Shown: positions 16,345-24,566 of the stretch, in pieces
How positions within the stretch are numbered: position 1 is the stretch's first letter
Layout: each line of letters starts with the position of its first letter
Assembly: GCF_003386095.1 (NCBI RefSeq)
Contig: NZ_QREG01000004.1
Span: 186,001 to 250,000, forward strand
Origin: Marinoscillum furvescens DSM 4134
GTDB taxonomy: Bacteria; Bacteroidota; Bacteroidia; Cytophagales; Cyclobacteriaceae
Reading direction: 5' to 3'
Length of the DNA: 64,000 nt
Made by a program: the position numbers and the translations under genes
Notes under the pieces: generated by a model
What the model was told of the DNA's origin: nothing
What the model saw: the letters and a program-made list of their open reading frames with translations, nothing else
The model's database searches: none

Positions 16345-16457
16345 ATGCATTTACTCGTAAACCTCTCCTTACCTGAGGTTAGTTGTCGAATTGGAAAGCT
16401 TGTTACTTTTAAGATGCACCAGATTATTGGCCAATCCTTTGCGCTAATTGGAGGCAT

Positions 16458-16465
16458 TATATTTG
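16458..16465 (+). promoter_or_regulatory. Promoter -7 box of the AraC-family gene
   Basis: TATATTTG matches TAnnTTTG perfectly. A TTTG at 16438-16441 is 16 bp upstream, a short spacing, so the -33 is uncertain. Transcription would begin near 16470, supporting the ATG at 16481 over one at 16448. Confidence 0.5.
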
Positions 16466-16480
16466 TGGAGAAGACTCCTC

Positions 16481-17299
16481 ATGGGAAATACAGGTCAGTC
16501 CGTTCTTCAAGTCAAAAACAAATTAACACAAGGTGCAATAAAGGTATCCCGGATGAAGCCGGTGATCAAACCTACCGTACCGCATAAGCACGGAGGGTAT
16601 CACGAACTGATCTTTTTGAGCGAGGGTGCTGGATGGCACCAGATCGATGAGACTACTTACGAAGTGGGGCCCTTTCATGGCTATTACCTAAAACCCGGCC
16701 AGGTGCATTGCTGGGATTTTTCGCGCTTACCAGCGGGTTTTGTACTTCTTTTCGATGAAAAATTAATAGCTCCTTTTCCCAACCTGATGGTGGAGCTTTT
16801 TTCATTGCCTACCTCTTTTCAGCTAGAGCGTAACCCGGAATTTTTTGTGTTGCTTGATCAGCTATACGGCGAATTTAAAGCGGGTGCTTCAGAGGCATTG
16901 ATGGCAGCATACCTCAACCTCATTGTGTTGAAAGCAAGAGAACTAGTGGATGCTGATATTTCAAGAGACCATCGTTACTTGCCCGCATTCTACCGATTTA
17001 AGCGCCTGCTAGATGAACATATCACAGACTTGCGCACAGTAGAAGAATATGCTGCCAGGCTGAATATGACGGCATACAAACTGAACACGATCACACAGGC
17101 TGTAGCCAGTACCAATGCGACTGACTTTATTAAGGATCGGCTTACGCTTGAAGCTAAAAACCTCTTGCGACACACGGATATGTCGGTGGCTGAGGTGGCC
17201 TATATGCTCAATTATACTGACCCAAGCAACTTTATTAAATTTTTCAAAACACGCACAAACCTCACCCCTAGGGAGTACGTCAGCCAGCTGGGTGACTAA
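16481..17299 (+). CDS. AraC-family transcriptional regulator
   Basis: A protein of about 272 residues. The N-terminal half is a cupin sensor (HKHGGYHELIFLSEGAGWHQIDE, then YYLKPGQVHCW). The C-terminal ~100 residues hold two helix-turn-helix motifs (VEEYAARLNMTAYKLNTI and VAEVAYMLNYTDPSNFIKFFKTRTNLTPREY), the AraC/XylS DNA-binding domain. The start at 16481 sits just behind the -7 box; 16553 (MKPVIKPTVPHKHGG) is an alternative. It lies 72 bp upstream of a TonB-dependent receptor on the same strand and likely controls it. The inducing ligand is not evident. Confidence 0.88.
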   Translation: MGNTGQSVLQVKNKLTQGAIKVSRMKPVIKPTVPHKHGGYHELIFLSEGAGWHQIDETTYEVGPFHGYYLKPGQVHCWDFSRLPAGFVLLFDEKLIAPFPNLMVELFSLPTSFQLERNPEFFVLLDQLYGEFKAGASEALMAAYLNLIVLKARELVDADISRDHRYLPAFYRFKRLLDEHITDLRTVEEYAARLNMTAYKLNTITQAVASTNATDFIKDRLTLEAKNLLRHTDMSVAEVAYMLNYTDPSNFIKFFKTRTNLTPREYVSQLGD

Positions 17300-17371
17300 T
17301 AACCGTAAAAATTACTGTTTATTTTATGAATTTACCATAAATAAGAAGTGTAGCCCATTTTCTTTGCACAT

Positions 17372-19849
17372 ATGATTATAAAGTTTGATTTCCGACCGGT
17401 CATTACTGTGACCTTACTGCTAATGAATGCATCACTTCTGTACGCTCAAGCTTCCGTGCAGGGCATACTTAAAGATCAGGCGGAAGGTGCTCCTCTGGAG
17501 TACGCCACTGTAGCACTTTACCGCACCGATAGCGTGCTGGTAGGGGGTGCAGTTACTGATGAAAGTGGAGCGTTTGCTTTATCTGGGTTAAAACCTGGGG
17601 ATTACTACCTGCTTGCGCAGTTTGTTGGCTTTCGTTCGCTTACTGTCCCTACCATATCTGTAGCCAAAAATGAGGAGGTAAGTCTTGGCGTGCTGAGTCT
17701 TTCGCCCGACGATCAGCTGCTGGCGGAAGTGGGGGTAACTGGAGAAAAAGTCACCAGTATTCATAAAATAGACCGGCAGGTATATGAAGCAGAAAAGTTT
17801 CGTGCAGCACAGGGTGGCACAGCTACGGATGTGCTGCGTGGCATGCCATCGGTAAGTATGGACGTGCAAGGCAATATTTCTGTGCGTGGATCCTCTGGTT
17901 TCGTAGTGTTGCTCAATGGCAAGCCATTGCAATCAGATCCTGCGCTGGTGCTAGGGCAGCTGCCTGCCAATGCCATAGAGCGTGTAGAGCTGATCACTGC
18001 CCCTTCGGCCAAATATGACCCTGAAGGTAAGGCAGGGCTCATCAATATCATAACCAAAAAAGGTGCGGCCGATGGAGCCTTTCTGCAAGCCAACGTAAAA
18101 TATGGCCTGCCCAGTATTCAGGATTATGACAATGCCGAGGCGGCACTTCGCCATGGTGCTGATGTTACCGCGCATTTGCGCAAAGGCAAGTGGCAGTCGT
18201 CTGTTGGCTTGAGCTACCTGCGCAATGACATCTCTGGAAGAAGAGAAGGAGATGTGTATACCGTGTCGGGTGATACCATTACACAGTTTCCTTCGGATGG
18301 CGAGCGTAGCTTTGACGATCAGAGCTACTCAGGAAGACTTACGCTCACCTACAGTCCTACAGCCAGTGATGAGTTTTCGTTGGGAGTATATGGAGGTAAG
18401 CGCAGTAAAGACCGGACAGCAGACATCTTGTATGATGACAACCATGCCCGCCTACAGTTTACTGGCGAACGGCTCTATACTTTTCAGTATTTCAATGAAA
18501 ACCTAAGGATACGAAAAGGAGATTTTGCTCTGGGAAGCATAGATTATGCACATACTTTTGGCGATGGAGCCAAGCTGAGCGCTTCGGTGCTCTATGAGTA
18601 CACACTGCTAGGAGGACCTACTACCAACGTAAACCTCAACCCGCAAACTGGCGAGGTGTATCAGGAAGAATACAATACCAATGACAACCCGCTGGATGGC
18701 TTTCGTGCCCAGATCGACTATTCCTTGCCCATGACTGACGGCTTGCAGTGGGATATGGGCTATCAGTACCGCAGCCTGGTACATACAGGAGATTTTGTAT
18801 ACCAGCGCAAAAACAATGCTACTGGTGCTTTTGAGCTGGTGCCGGAATTTTCCAGTGAGGTAGATCTTTCTCGCCGTATTCATTCGGGATACGTGCAGCT
18901 GTCTGGTAGCCAGGGCAAATGGGAGTATGGGGCCGGCTTACGATTAGAGGTGATGGATCGGGAGCTTTCGCTAAAAGACAAAGCAGGGCAAATCGACACT
19001 TTATACCAATATGATTTTGTGCAGCCATACCCTTCTGCCAATGTGCAATATGCCGTTTCTGAATCGCTACGCCTCAAAGCTGCCTACAGCCGTAGAGTGG
19101 AGCGTACCACTACTTTTAAGATGAATCCCTTTCCGGAGCGAGAGCACTCCGAGACCCTCGAGCAGGGAGACCCTACACTCAAGCCCGAATTCATCGATCT
19201 GATAGAGTTAGGCGCGGTGAAGGATTTTGGTGCCAACTCTGTTTTTGCAACGGCCTACTACCGAAATGTTGACAACCTGGTCAATAGAGTGAACACAGTG
19301 TTTAACGATACCATCCTCAACCGGATCTACTCCAACGTGGGAGTTGGTACTACTTTTGGGTTGGAGCTGGGAGCAGAGCTGCAGCCCACCAGCTGGTGGA
19401 AAGTGTTTGCAGGGGGCAATGTCTATCACTACGGTATAGATGGTAGATTTGATGAGCGCCCGGTAAGTAGTAGTGCGTGGATCCACTCCATCAATGCAAA
19501 CATGACTTTTGACATACGGGATGATTTATCTGTGCAGTGGGCTCTAAACTATCTATCCGATCGTGTGACAGCTCAGGGGGAGGACAGTAGGTATCTTTCT
19601 CCAAATTTGACAATCCGTAAAGATTTCGGAGAGCGATTTTCTGCTACCCTTCAGTGGCTCAATATGGACATGGGGCTGCTGCCCACCAATGAGCAGCGGA
19701 TCACCACCTGGCGGGAGGGGTCATTTTATACCACTACCAACTATGTGTATGAGGTAGACATGATCATGATCAACTTAACTTATGCCATCAATAAATCGCT
19801 CAATAAGTCCCGCTTTATCAAAAGTGAATTTGGAGAAAAGGAGTTTTGA
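17372..19849 (+). CDS. TonB-dependent outer-membrane receptor (CarboxypepD_reg + plug + barrel)
   Basis: An 825-residue outer-membrane receptor. It has a signal peptide ending LLYAQ, a carboxypeptidase-regulatory-like domain at about residues 28-110 (VQGILKDQAEGAPLEYATVALYRTD), and a plug at about 130-230 (TDVLRGMPSVSMDVQGNISVRGSSGF, IERVELITAPSAKYDPEGKAGLINIITKKG). The rest is a large beta-barrel of the OMP_b-brl_3 type (AAYSRRVERTTTFKMNPFPE, TLEQGDPTLKPEFIDLIELG). It has no SusD partner next to it, so it resembles siderophore, metal or peptide receptors more than SusC. The AraC-family gene upstream suggests ligand-dependent expression; the kelch protein downstream may be a cotranscribed partner. 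Confidence 0.9.
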   Translation: MIIKFDFRPVITVTLLLMNASLLYAQASVQGILKDQAEGAPLEYATVALYRTDSVLVGGAVTDESGAFALSGLKPGDYYLLAQFVGFRSLTVPTISVAKNEEVSLGVLSLSPDDQLLAEVGVTGEKVTSIHKIDRQVYEAEKFRAAQGGTATDVLRGMPSVSMDVQGNISVRGSSGFVVLLNGKPLQSDPALVLGQLPANAIERVELITAPSAKYDPEGKAGLINIITKKGAADGAFLQANVKYGLPSIQDYDNAEAALRHGADVTAHLRKGKWQSSVGLSYLRNDISGRREGDVYTVSGDTITQFPSDGERSFDDQSYSGRLTLTYSPTASDEFSLGVYGGKRSKDRTADILYDDNHARLQFTGERLYTFQYFNENLRIRKGDFALGSIDYAHTFGDGAKLSASVLYEYTLLGGPTTNVNLNPQTGEVYQEEYNTNDNPLDGFRAQIDYSLPMTDGLQWDMGYQYRSLVHTGDFVYQRKNNATGAFELVPEFSSEVDLSRRIHSGYVQLSGSQGKWEYGAGLRLEVMDRELSLKDKAGQIDTLYQYDFVQPYPSANVQYAVSESLRLKAAYSRRVERTTTFKMNPFPEREHSETLEQGDPTLKPEFIDLIELGAVKDFGANSVFATAYYRNVDNLVNRVNTVFNDTILNRIYSNVGVGTTFGLELGAELQPTSWWKVFAGGNVYHYGIDGRFDERPVSSSAWIHSINANMTFDIRDDLSVQWALNYLSDRVTAQGEDSRYLSPNLTIRKDFGERFSATLQWLNMDMGLLPTNEQRITTWREGSFYTTTNYVYEVDMIMINLTYAINKSLNKSRFIKSEFGEKEF

Positions 19850-19916
19850 GGTTGAGCGGCTGTTGGTCAAACCTTTTTGCAGCTGGCTGGTAGTAGATTA
19901 AACGATCTTTCCAACC

Positions 19917-20903
19917 ATGAAAAAGAAAGCATATCTATTTTTTATTGTGTTAGGCTGTCTCGCATTGATGGAGACTAGCGCTCAGGCATTCGAGACAATC
20001 ACAGTTGATACGGAAGCTACTCCCAGGCATGAGTGTGGGTTTGTGGCCTGTAGAGACGAGCTCTTCCTTATCGGTGGGCGTGGTGTAAAGCCTGTAGAGC
20101 GCTTCGATCCTCAGGGAGGTAGCTGGCAGCAGCTCAACAAAACTCCGCTGGAAATACATCATTTTCAGCCAGTAAGCTATAATCAAAAGGTATACATAGC
20201 AGGAGCTTTTACAGGTAAATACCCACATGAGGTACCCGTAGGAGAGCTGCTGGTCTATGACCCGGGAACAGACCGGTGGAGTACGGGGCCAGATATGCCC
20301 AAAGGACGTGAGCGAGGAGCGGCTGCCTGTGTGGTAGTGGGTGATAAGCTCTTTTTGGTCGGTGGTATCTTGGATGGTCACAGTAGCGGTACCGTAGCGT
20401 GGGCTGATGTGTACGACTTTCGTTCTGGCGAATGGCAAACCCTGCCCGATGCTCCGAATGAGCGTGACCATGTAGTGGCCGCGAGTGATGGGGCTTATTT
20501 ATATGTCCTCGGTGGCAGGGAAAGTGATTTTCATAAACCTGGAAATTTTGCTGCGTTTTTTAGCACAACTCAGCGCGCAGTAGGTCGGCTCAACCTGGAA
20601 ACTTATGAGTGGGAAACTCTGCCGGATAGTTTGCCAGTACCCACAGCAGGTGGGGCTGCAGCCTTTGCAAAAGGAAAAATATACTACACGGCAGGAGAAA
20701 GCGGCCAAAAGTCAGCTCATGATCAGGTGCAGGTGTATGATATAGCCATGAGCAGCTGGAGCATTGTGGGCAGGCTGCAGCGTGGACGTCATGGGACGGG
20801 ACTAGCCGTACTCGATGACGTGCTGTATACAGCCGCGGGCTCTGGCAATCAGGGCGGTGGACCTGAGCTGGGAAGTATTGAGCAGTGCCCTTTGACGGAT
20901 TGA
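19917..20903 (+). CDS. Secreted kelch-repeat beta-propeller protein
   Basis: A 328-residue exported protein with signal peptide ending METSAQA. It contains about six kelch motifs, visible as repeats of a Gly-Gly pair, a spaced Tyr and a Trp: LFLIGGRGVKPVERFDPQGGSWQQL, VYIAGAFTGKYP...YDPGTDRWSTG, LFLVGGILDGHS...YDFRSGEWQTL, LYVLGGRESDF...ETYEWETL, IYYTAGESG...YDIAMSSWSIV. Such propellers bind ligands or, in galactose-oxidase and N-acetylneuraminate epimerase (NanM-type) relatives, catalyse reactions. No metal-ligand or NanM-specific residues are obvious here. It lies 67 bp after the TonB receptor on the same strand. Confidence 0.85.
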   Translation: MKKKAYLFFIVLGCLALMETSAQAFETITVDTEATPRHECGFVACRDELFLIGGRGVKPVERFDPQGGSWQQLNKTPLEIHHFQPVSYNQKVYIAGAFTGKYPHEVPVGELLVYDPGTDRWSTGPDMPKGRERGAAACVVVGDKLFLVGGILDGHSSGTVAWADVYDFRSGEWQTLPDAPNERDHVVAASDGAYLYVLGGRESDFHKPGNFAAFFSTTQRAVGRLNLETYEWETLPDSLPVPTAGGAAAFAKGKIYYTAGESGQKSAHDQVQVYDIAMSSWSIVGRLQRGRHGTGLAVLDDVLYTAAGSGNQGGGPELGSIEQCPLTD

Positions 20904-20972
20904 ATGTGCTTGCTTTAAGGGATTAAAATGCTTATTTTCATGTGTTCAAAGTTGTGAAACGAACGGTTTGTT

Positions 20973-21032
20973 ACCCAGGTTTGATCATTGCGGTTGGTGT
21001 TTCCGCTTCGGCGGTCCGATCAATATTTGGGT
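20973..21032 (+). other. Long stem-loop with UUCG tetraloop upstream of VOC gene
   Basis: Nested pairing is visible: ACCCA (20973-20977) with TGGGT (21028-21032), TTGATC (20981-20986) with GATCAA (21018-21023), and an apical CCGC-TTCG-GCGG hairpin (21003-21014). No T-run follows, so it is not an ordinary terminator. It could be a leader element for the gene at 21080 or a processed 3' end of the kelch message. No other structure is seen in 20904-21079. Confidence 0.45.
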
Positions 21033-21079
21033 TGAGCAACATGCTCATTTCATGAAATTGTTCCTTTTTTTCCAAACTA

Positions 21080-21457
21080 ATGAAATCTAAAAACTCACTC
21101 AACTGGTTTGAAATACCTGTCACCGATTTCGATCGGGCCAGATCGTTTTATGAAGCGGTCATGGCATGTGAAATGCATTTGATGGAAGCTGAGGATATAG
21201 GCTTTAAATGGGGGTTTTTCCCATTCGAAAAAGAAGGTGTAGGTGGAAGCATTGCTGCCGGCCCAGGCTATGAGCCCAGTCAGCAGGGCGTATTGGTTTA
21301 CCTCAATGGAGGCGATGATTTGTCGATACCTCTGGCCAGAGTGGAGCCTGCTGGAGGAAAGGTTGTTTTACCCAAAACCGCAATAGGAGCGAATGGGTTT
21401 ATGGCACAGTTTCTGGATACTGAAGGTAACAAAGTTGCTCTACACTCGTCTAAATAA
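21080..21457 (+). CDS. VOC-family (glyoxalase/dioxygenase-like) protein
   Basis: A 125-residue cytoplasmic protein of the vicinal-oxygen-chelate superfamily. It has the N-terminal signature NWFEIPVTDFDRARSFYEAVM and the C-terminal NGFMAQFLDTEGNKVALHSSK with the metal-site region (DTEGN). In this subgroup the metal ligands are poorly conserved, so neither a metal nor a substrate can be assigned. It is monocistronic, between a structured leader and a strong terminator. Confidence 0.88.
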   Translation: MKSKNSLNWFEIPVTDFDRARSFYEAVMACEMHLMEAEDIGFKWGFFPFEKEGVGGSIAAGPGYEPSQQGVLVYLNGGDDLSIPLARVEPAGGKVVLPKTAIGANGFMAQFLDTEGNKVALHSSK

Positions 21458-21489
21458 CTACAGCGCCAGTCAGTTGGCAGCTCCCAATT

Positions 21490-21546
21490 AAAAAACCCCG
21501 ACCGCAAACACACCATTGGAGCATCGGGGTTTTTTAATGGATATCT
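21490..21546. terminator. Strong intrinsic terminator, probably bidirectional
   Basis: AAAACCCCGA (21492-21501) pairs with TCGGGGTTTT (21534-21543) around a 32-nt loop, with A- and T-runs on the two sides. It lies between the convergent VOC gene and the secreted-protein gene at 21587. Confidence 0.85.
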
Positions 21547-21586
21547 ACCCAGAATATGTTTAATGCATCTACGGGTACTTGACAAC

Positions 21587-22105
21587 CTAATTCTTGCAAA
21601 AACGGATGCTTGTCCATCTGCCCCTTGCGTAGGCCGTTCCACTACCTTCAGGTACTTTGCCATTGGTATGTGCTATGCAGGCTACGCTCACAGTAGCACC
21701 CTTTTGCAAGCTTACCTCCTTAAAGACGTTTTCAAAAGGCTTATAATCTTCAGTAGATTCCGGGTTTTGATACTCCCCAACCAATTTCCCATCAATGAGT
21801 ATCTGGTAGGTAGATTCTCCATCCGATTCTAAAAGTGATGTGAGGTATATGTCGTATACACCAGTAGCCTGATCAAAAGAAAAGGAAACAGCCGCATATT
21901 GATCGGGATATTTGATGGAGTTTACAGCGATCGCCTGCCTCCCCTTATCGAAGTATGTTGGCGCATAATCGGAGACCACAGCTGTATTGATAGCTTTGGC
22001 TGGAATCGTATAGCAGTCCTGAGACTGAGCCGAAAGCTTTAGACCACTCAGAAGCGTAATTCCTAAAACAGTGAGTGTGTATTGGAAGATTGTTGGGTAA
22101 TTCAT
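21587..22105 (-). CDS. Secreted hypothetical protein with carbohydrate-binding-module-like beta fold
   Basis: A 172-residue protein read from the ATG at 22103-22105, which gives a signal peptide ending GLKLSAQ; an in-frame codon at 22216 would overlap the divergent GntR gene. The mature sequence (VSFSFDQATGVYDIYLTSLLESDGESTYQILIDGKLVGEYQ...FKEVSLQKGATVSVAC) has the strand pattern of CBM6/CBM35-like or GH115 C-terminal modules. It is divergent from the GntR operon, whose third gene-product neighbour also carries such a module, so it may share the operator at 22180-22189 and the same substrate. Confidence 0.65.
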   Translation of the reverse strand: MNYPTIFQYTLTVLGITLLSGLKLSAQSQDCYTIPAKAINTAVVSDYAPTYFDKGRQAIAVNSIKYPDQYAAVSFSFDQATGVYDIYLTSLLESDGESTYQILIDGKLVGEYQNPESTEDYKPFENVFKEVSLQKGATVSVACIAHTNGKVPEGSGTAYARGRWTSIRFCKN

Positions 22106-22167
22106 TTGATATAAGTCAGTATAATGAAATAATATTTTACCGTACTGGCAATTTACAATCTTATTGG

Positions 22168-22189
22168 TATATTTGAATATTGTATACAA
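22168..22189 (+). promoter_or_regulatory. GntR operon promoter with palindromic operator at the start site
   Basis: TATATTTG (22168-22175) is a perfect TAnnTTTG -7 element. Five bases on lies TTGTATACAA (22180-22189), a perfect 10-bp palindrome. FadR/FCD-type GntR proteins commonly bind sites with a GTATAC-like core, and this one would cover the transcription start, as expected for autorepression by the gene at 22205. No convincing -33 box is seen. Confidence 0.65.
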
Positions 22190-22204
22190 AATACTGTGTA
22201 AAAA

Positions 22205-22852
22205 ATGATTGAGCATTCCGGGCTGAGTACCCCCATATATCAGGAACTGAAGCGAATGATTCTAACTCAGGAATTGAAGCCTGGGGAGAAGATTCTGCAG
22301 GAGAAAATAGCGGAGAAGTTGGGAGTGAGTAGGACACCCATGATGAAAGCACTGCAACTACTCGAAAGCGAAATGCTGGTGGAGAGCATTCCGAGGAGGG
22401 GTTTCTACGTGAAAGTATTCAATGTGCAGGAGCTCATCGATGTATATGACTGCCGTGAAGTGTTGGAAGGAATGGCTGCCAGGCGTTTGGCGGAGCGGCA
22501 GGATCTATCAACCCTCAGCAAGCTTGAAAAGTGCTTTTCGGGTTTTGATGCATCGGAAGGAATCGATCAAAAGAAATACGCCAGGGCGGATGGAGACTTC
22601 CACAAGCTACTGATAGACCTGGTGGGCAATCAGGCACTTAATAAGATTTACTTTATCAGTAATATCTATAGCGAAGTAGTACGCAAAGGGCTGCTCCGTA
22701 CACCGGAAGAAACCCTGGCTGAGCACTGGGCCATTATTGAGGCTATAAGGTCTGGTGATGGTTCGGCTGCTGAAGCCGCTGCGCGCGCTCATATAGCCCG
22801 GTCCAGAGATACTTTGATGACACAACTAAACAGCTCAGGTAATCATGATTAA
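22205..22852 (+). CDS. GntR-family regulator, FCD (FadR-like) subfamily
   Basis: A 215-residue repressor. The N-terminal winged helix-turn-helix (PIYQELKRMILTQELKPGEKI, EKIAEKLGVSRTPMMKALQLLESEML) is followed by the all-helical FCD ligand domain from about residue 75 (DVYDCREVLEGMAARRLAE, ARADGDFHKLLIDLVGNQALNKI, EHWAIIEAIRSGDGSAAEAAARAHI). Metal-binding residues typical of FCD proteins are present: the Asp of DGDFH with its His, plus later histidines in AEHWAI and ARAHI. FCD ligands are usually carboxylic acids, in keeping with the downstream sugar-acid genes. Its stop overlaps the next start by 8 bp. Confidence 0.93.
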   Translation: MIEHSGLSTPIYQELKRMILTQELKPGEKILQEKIAEKLGVSRTPMMKALQLLESEMLVESIPRRGFYVKVFNVQELIDVYDCREVLEGMAARRLAERQDLSTLSKLEKCFSGFDASEGIDQKKYARADGDFHKLLIDLVGNQALNKIYFISNIYSEVVRKGLLRTPEETLAEHWAIIEAIRSGDGSAAEAAARAHIARSRDTLMTQLNSSGNHD

Positions 22853-23480
22853 TACCGTACTGTTTTTTGCAATGCTTGCTCCATGGTTTTCTGATGCAAG
22901 CAATATTCCCGTAGTGAAAGCGGGGTATCTGGAAGTGGAGGCAGAAGCCTACACCCGGCAATATCAGAATGAGAAGCGGCATTGGTACACAATAGATGAA
23001 TCTTCAGAATTTGAAATCCGTGAGGATTCTCACCTGGCTGATGCCAGTGGGGGTGCCTATCTGGAATTGCTGCCCGATACGCGCGTGACACACGGTGACA
23101 AGCTGATCCAGGGGCTCAACTTTTGTCCTGAGCCTGGCCGCATGGCGATATTAGACTATGAGGTGCAGGTGGAAGAGCCCGGAAGGTATTACATCTGGGT
23201 GCGTGCTTACAGCACCGGGAGTGAAGATAATGGGATTCATGTAGGGCTGGACGGTTCATGGCCCGCAAGCGGTCAGCGTATGCAGTGGTGTGCAGGTAAA
23301 AATAGTTGGAGGTGGGACAGCAAGCAGCGCACGAAAGAAGTGCATTGCGGCGAACCAGAGTTGATTTACCTGGATATTGACACGGCCGGCAAACATACCA
23401 TTTCTTTTTCCATGCGCGAAGACGGCTTTGAGTTCGACCAGTGGAGCATGGGGCTAGCATATGAGCAACACAATAATTGA
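22845..23480 (+). CDS. Secreted GH115_C/CBM-like carbohydrate-binding protein
   Basis: A 211-residue protein with a signal peptide (MINTVLFFAMLAPWFSDAS). The mature part is a single beta-sandwich module: YLEVEAEAY near the start, YYIWVRAYSTGSEDNGIHVGLDG, and HTISFSMREDGFEFDQWSMG at the end. This matches the stand-alone form of the module often found at the C-terminus of GH115 or in CBM35-like proteins. No catalytic domain is attached. Inside this operon it may bind the polymer or oligosaccharide from which the sugar acid is released. It is coupled to the GntR gene and followed after 22 bp by the dehydrogenase. Confidence 0.75.
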   Translation: MINTVLFFAMLAPWFSDASNIPVVKAGYLEVEAEAYTRQYQNEKRHWYTIDESSEFEIREDSHLADASGGAYLELLPDTRVTHGDKLIQGLNFCPEPGRMAILDYEVQVEEPGRYYIWVRAYSTGSEDNGIHVGLDGSWPASGQRMQWCAGKNSWRWDSKQRTKEVHCGEPELIYLDIDTAGKHTISFSMREDGFEFDQWSMGLAYEQHNN

Positions 23481-23502
23481 GTAATAAAAACTATCAATCA
23501 TT

Positions 23503-24561
23503 TTGAAAACACACAATATAGCAGTCGTTAATGGCGATGGAGTAGGGAACGAAATCGTACCTGCAGGTTTGAGGGTAATGGAGGCTGCGGCCAAAAAGCA
23601 CGGTTTTGAGTTGAAAACCACTTTTTACCCCTGGGGAGCAGGGTATTACAAAAAGCATGGCGCTTTCATGCCCGAAGATGGATTGGAAACACTCAAGGCT
23701 TTTGATGCCATCTATTTTGGAGCTGTAGGCGATCCTGAGGTAGATGATACCCTTCCGGCCATGTTGTACACCTTCAAGGTGCGCACCACTTTCAAGCAAT
23801 ATGTAAACTACCGACCGGTGAAGTTGCTACCGGGTATTCCGAGTCCACTACGCAACAAAGGAATGGAGGATATAGACTTTGTAGTGGTGAGAGAAAACAA
23901 TGAAGGCGAATTTGTGCAAAACGGAAAAATTCTCAATCCTGACAGCCCTTCCGGGCTGGCTACAGACACCAGCGTGTTTACACGTGCAGGTATCGAGCGC
24001 ATTGCGCACTATTCCTTCCAGTTGGCACAAAAGCGACGAAAAAAGGTCACAAACGTTACCAAATCCAATACGCTGATCAACAGTCTTGCTTATTGGGATT
24101 ATGTTATAGCGGAAGTTGCTCAGCAGTACCCAGATGTGGAGTATAACACTATGTATGTAGACAATGCTTCTGCAAGCTTCGTTTTGCGTCCGGAGGTGTT
24201 TGATGTGATCGTAACTACCAACATGATTGGAGACATCCTCAGTGACCTTGGTGGCGCTATTATGGGGAGTTTAGGATTAGGACCGAGTGGTAATATCAAC
24301 CCTGAAAAGGAGTTTCCGTCTATGTTTGAGCCCATCCATGGATCTGCACCTGATATAGCCGGAAAAGGCATAGCCAATCCTATAGGGGCGATCTGGTCTG
24401 GGGCGATTATGTTGGAGCATTTGGGAGAAAAAGCAGCCGCTGAGGATATCGTTGCGGGCATAGCTCAGACAACAGAATCCGGACTTCATACCATAGACCT
24501 TGGCGGACAGGCCAAGACCGACGAAATCGCTGACGCTATCGTTAATTACATTTCTAAATAA
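23503..24561 (+). CDS. Isocitrate/isopropylmalate-type dehydrogenase, tartrate/D-malate dehydrogenase-like
   Basis: A 352-residue NAD-dependent decarboxylating dehydrogenase. The only sensible start is TTG at 23503, because the first strand and the motif NIAVVNGDGVGNEIVPAGL follow at once. Family features: FGAVGDPEVDDT, the YVNYRPVKLLPGIPSPL loop characteristic of tartrate/D-malate dehydrogenases (TtuC/DmlA) rather than LeuB, FVVVRENNEGEF, NVTKSNTL with the catalytic Lys, Asp residues in VTTNMIGDILSDLGG, and FEPIHGSAPDIAGKGIANP for NAD binding. It probably oxidises and decarboxylates a beta-hydroxy acid. Next to a DUF1537 kinase it could do the job PdxA2 does in D-threonate catabolism; that is inference. 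Confidence 0.85.
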   Translation: MKTHNIAVVNGDGVGNEIVPAGLRVMEAAAKKHGFELKTTFYPWGAGYYKKHGAFMPEDGLETLKAFDAIYFGAVGDPEVDDTLPAMLYTFKVRTTFKQYVNYRPVKLLPGIPSPLRNKGMEDIDFVVVRENNEGEFVQNGKILNPDSPSGLATDTSVFTRAGIERIAHYSFQLAQKRRKKVTNVTKSNTLINSLAYWDYVIAEVAQQYPDVEYNTMYVDNASASFVLRPEVFDVIVTTNMIGDILSDLGGAIMGSLGLGPSGNINPEKEFPSMFEPIHGSAPDIAGKGIANPIGAIWSGAIMLEHLGEKAAAEDIVAGIAQTTESGLHTIDLGGQAKTDEIADAIVNYISK

Positions 24562-24566
24562 CTGGC

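Larger units (their letters stand above)
16194..16349 (+). repeat. Dispersed ~156-bp element, copy 2 (contains putative sRNA gene)
   Basis: This is the second copy of the element at 8492-8647, with CAACGAG (16194-16200), CACCGAGT (16215-16222) and TACTTTAG (16251-16258) at the same 14- and 28-nt spacings. In this copy the 28-nt interval includes a hairpin terminator not present in copy 1. Confidence 0.7.

Noticed and set aside
20973-21040. Integron attC-like recombination site
   Set aside because: A GTTGAGC-like right end is present but no matching left RYYYAAC core and no integrase gene.
23503-24561. 3-isopropylmalate dehydrogenase of leucine synthesis (leuB)
   Set aside because: The RPVKLLPGIPSPL loop and catabolic context fit tartrate/D-malate dehydrogenases; no leu genes are adjacent.
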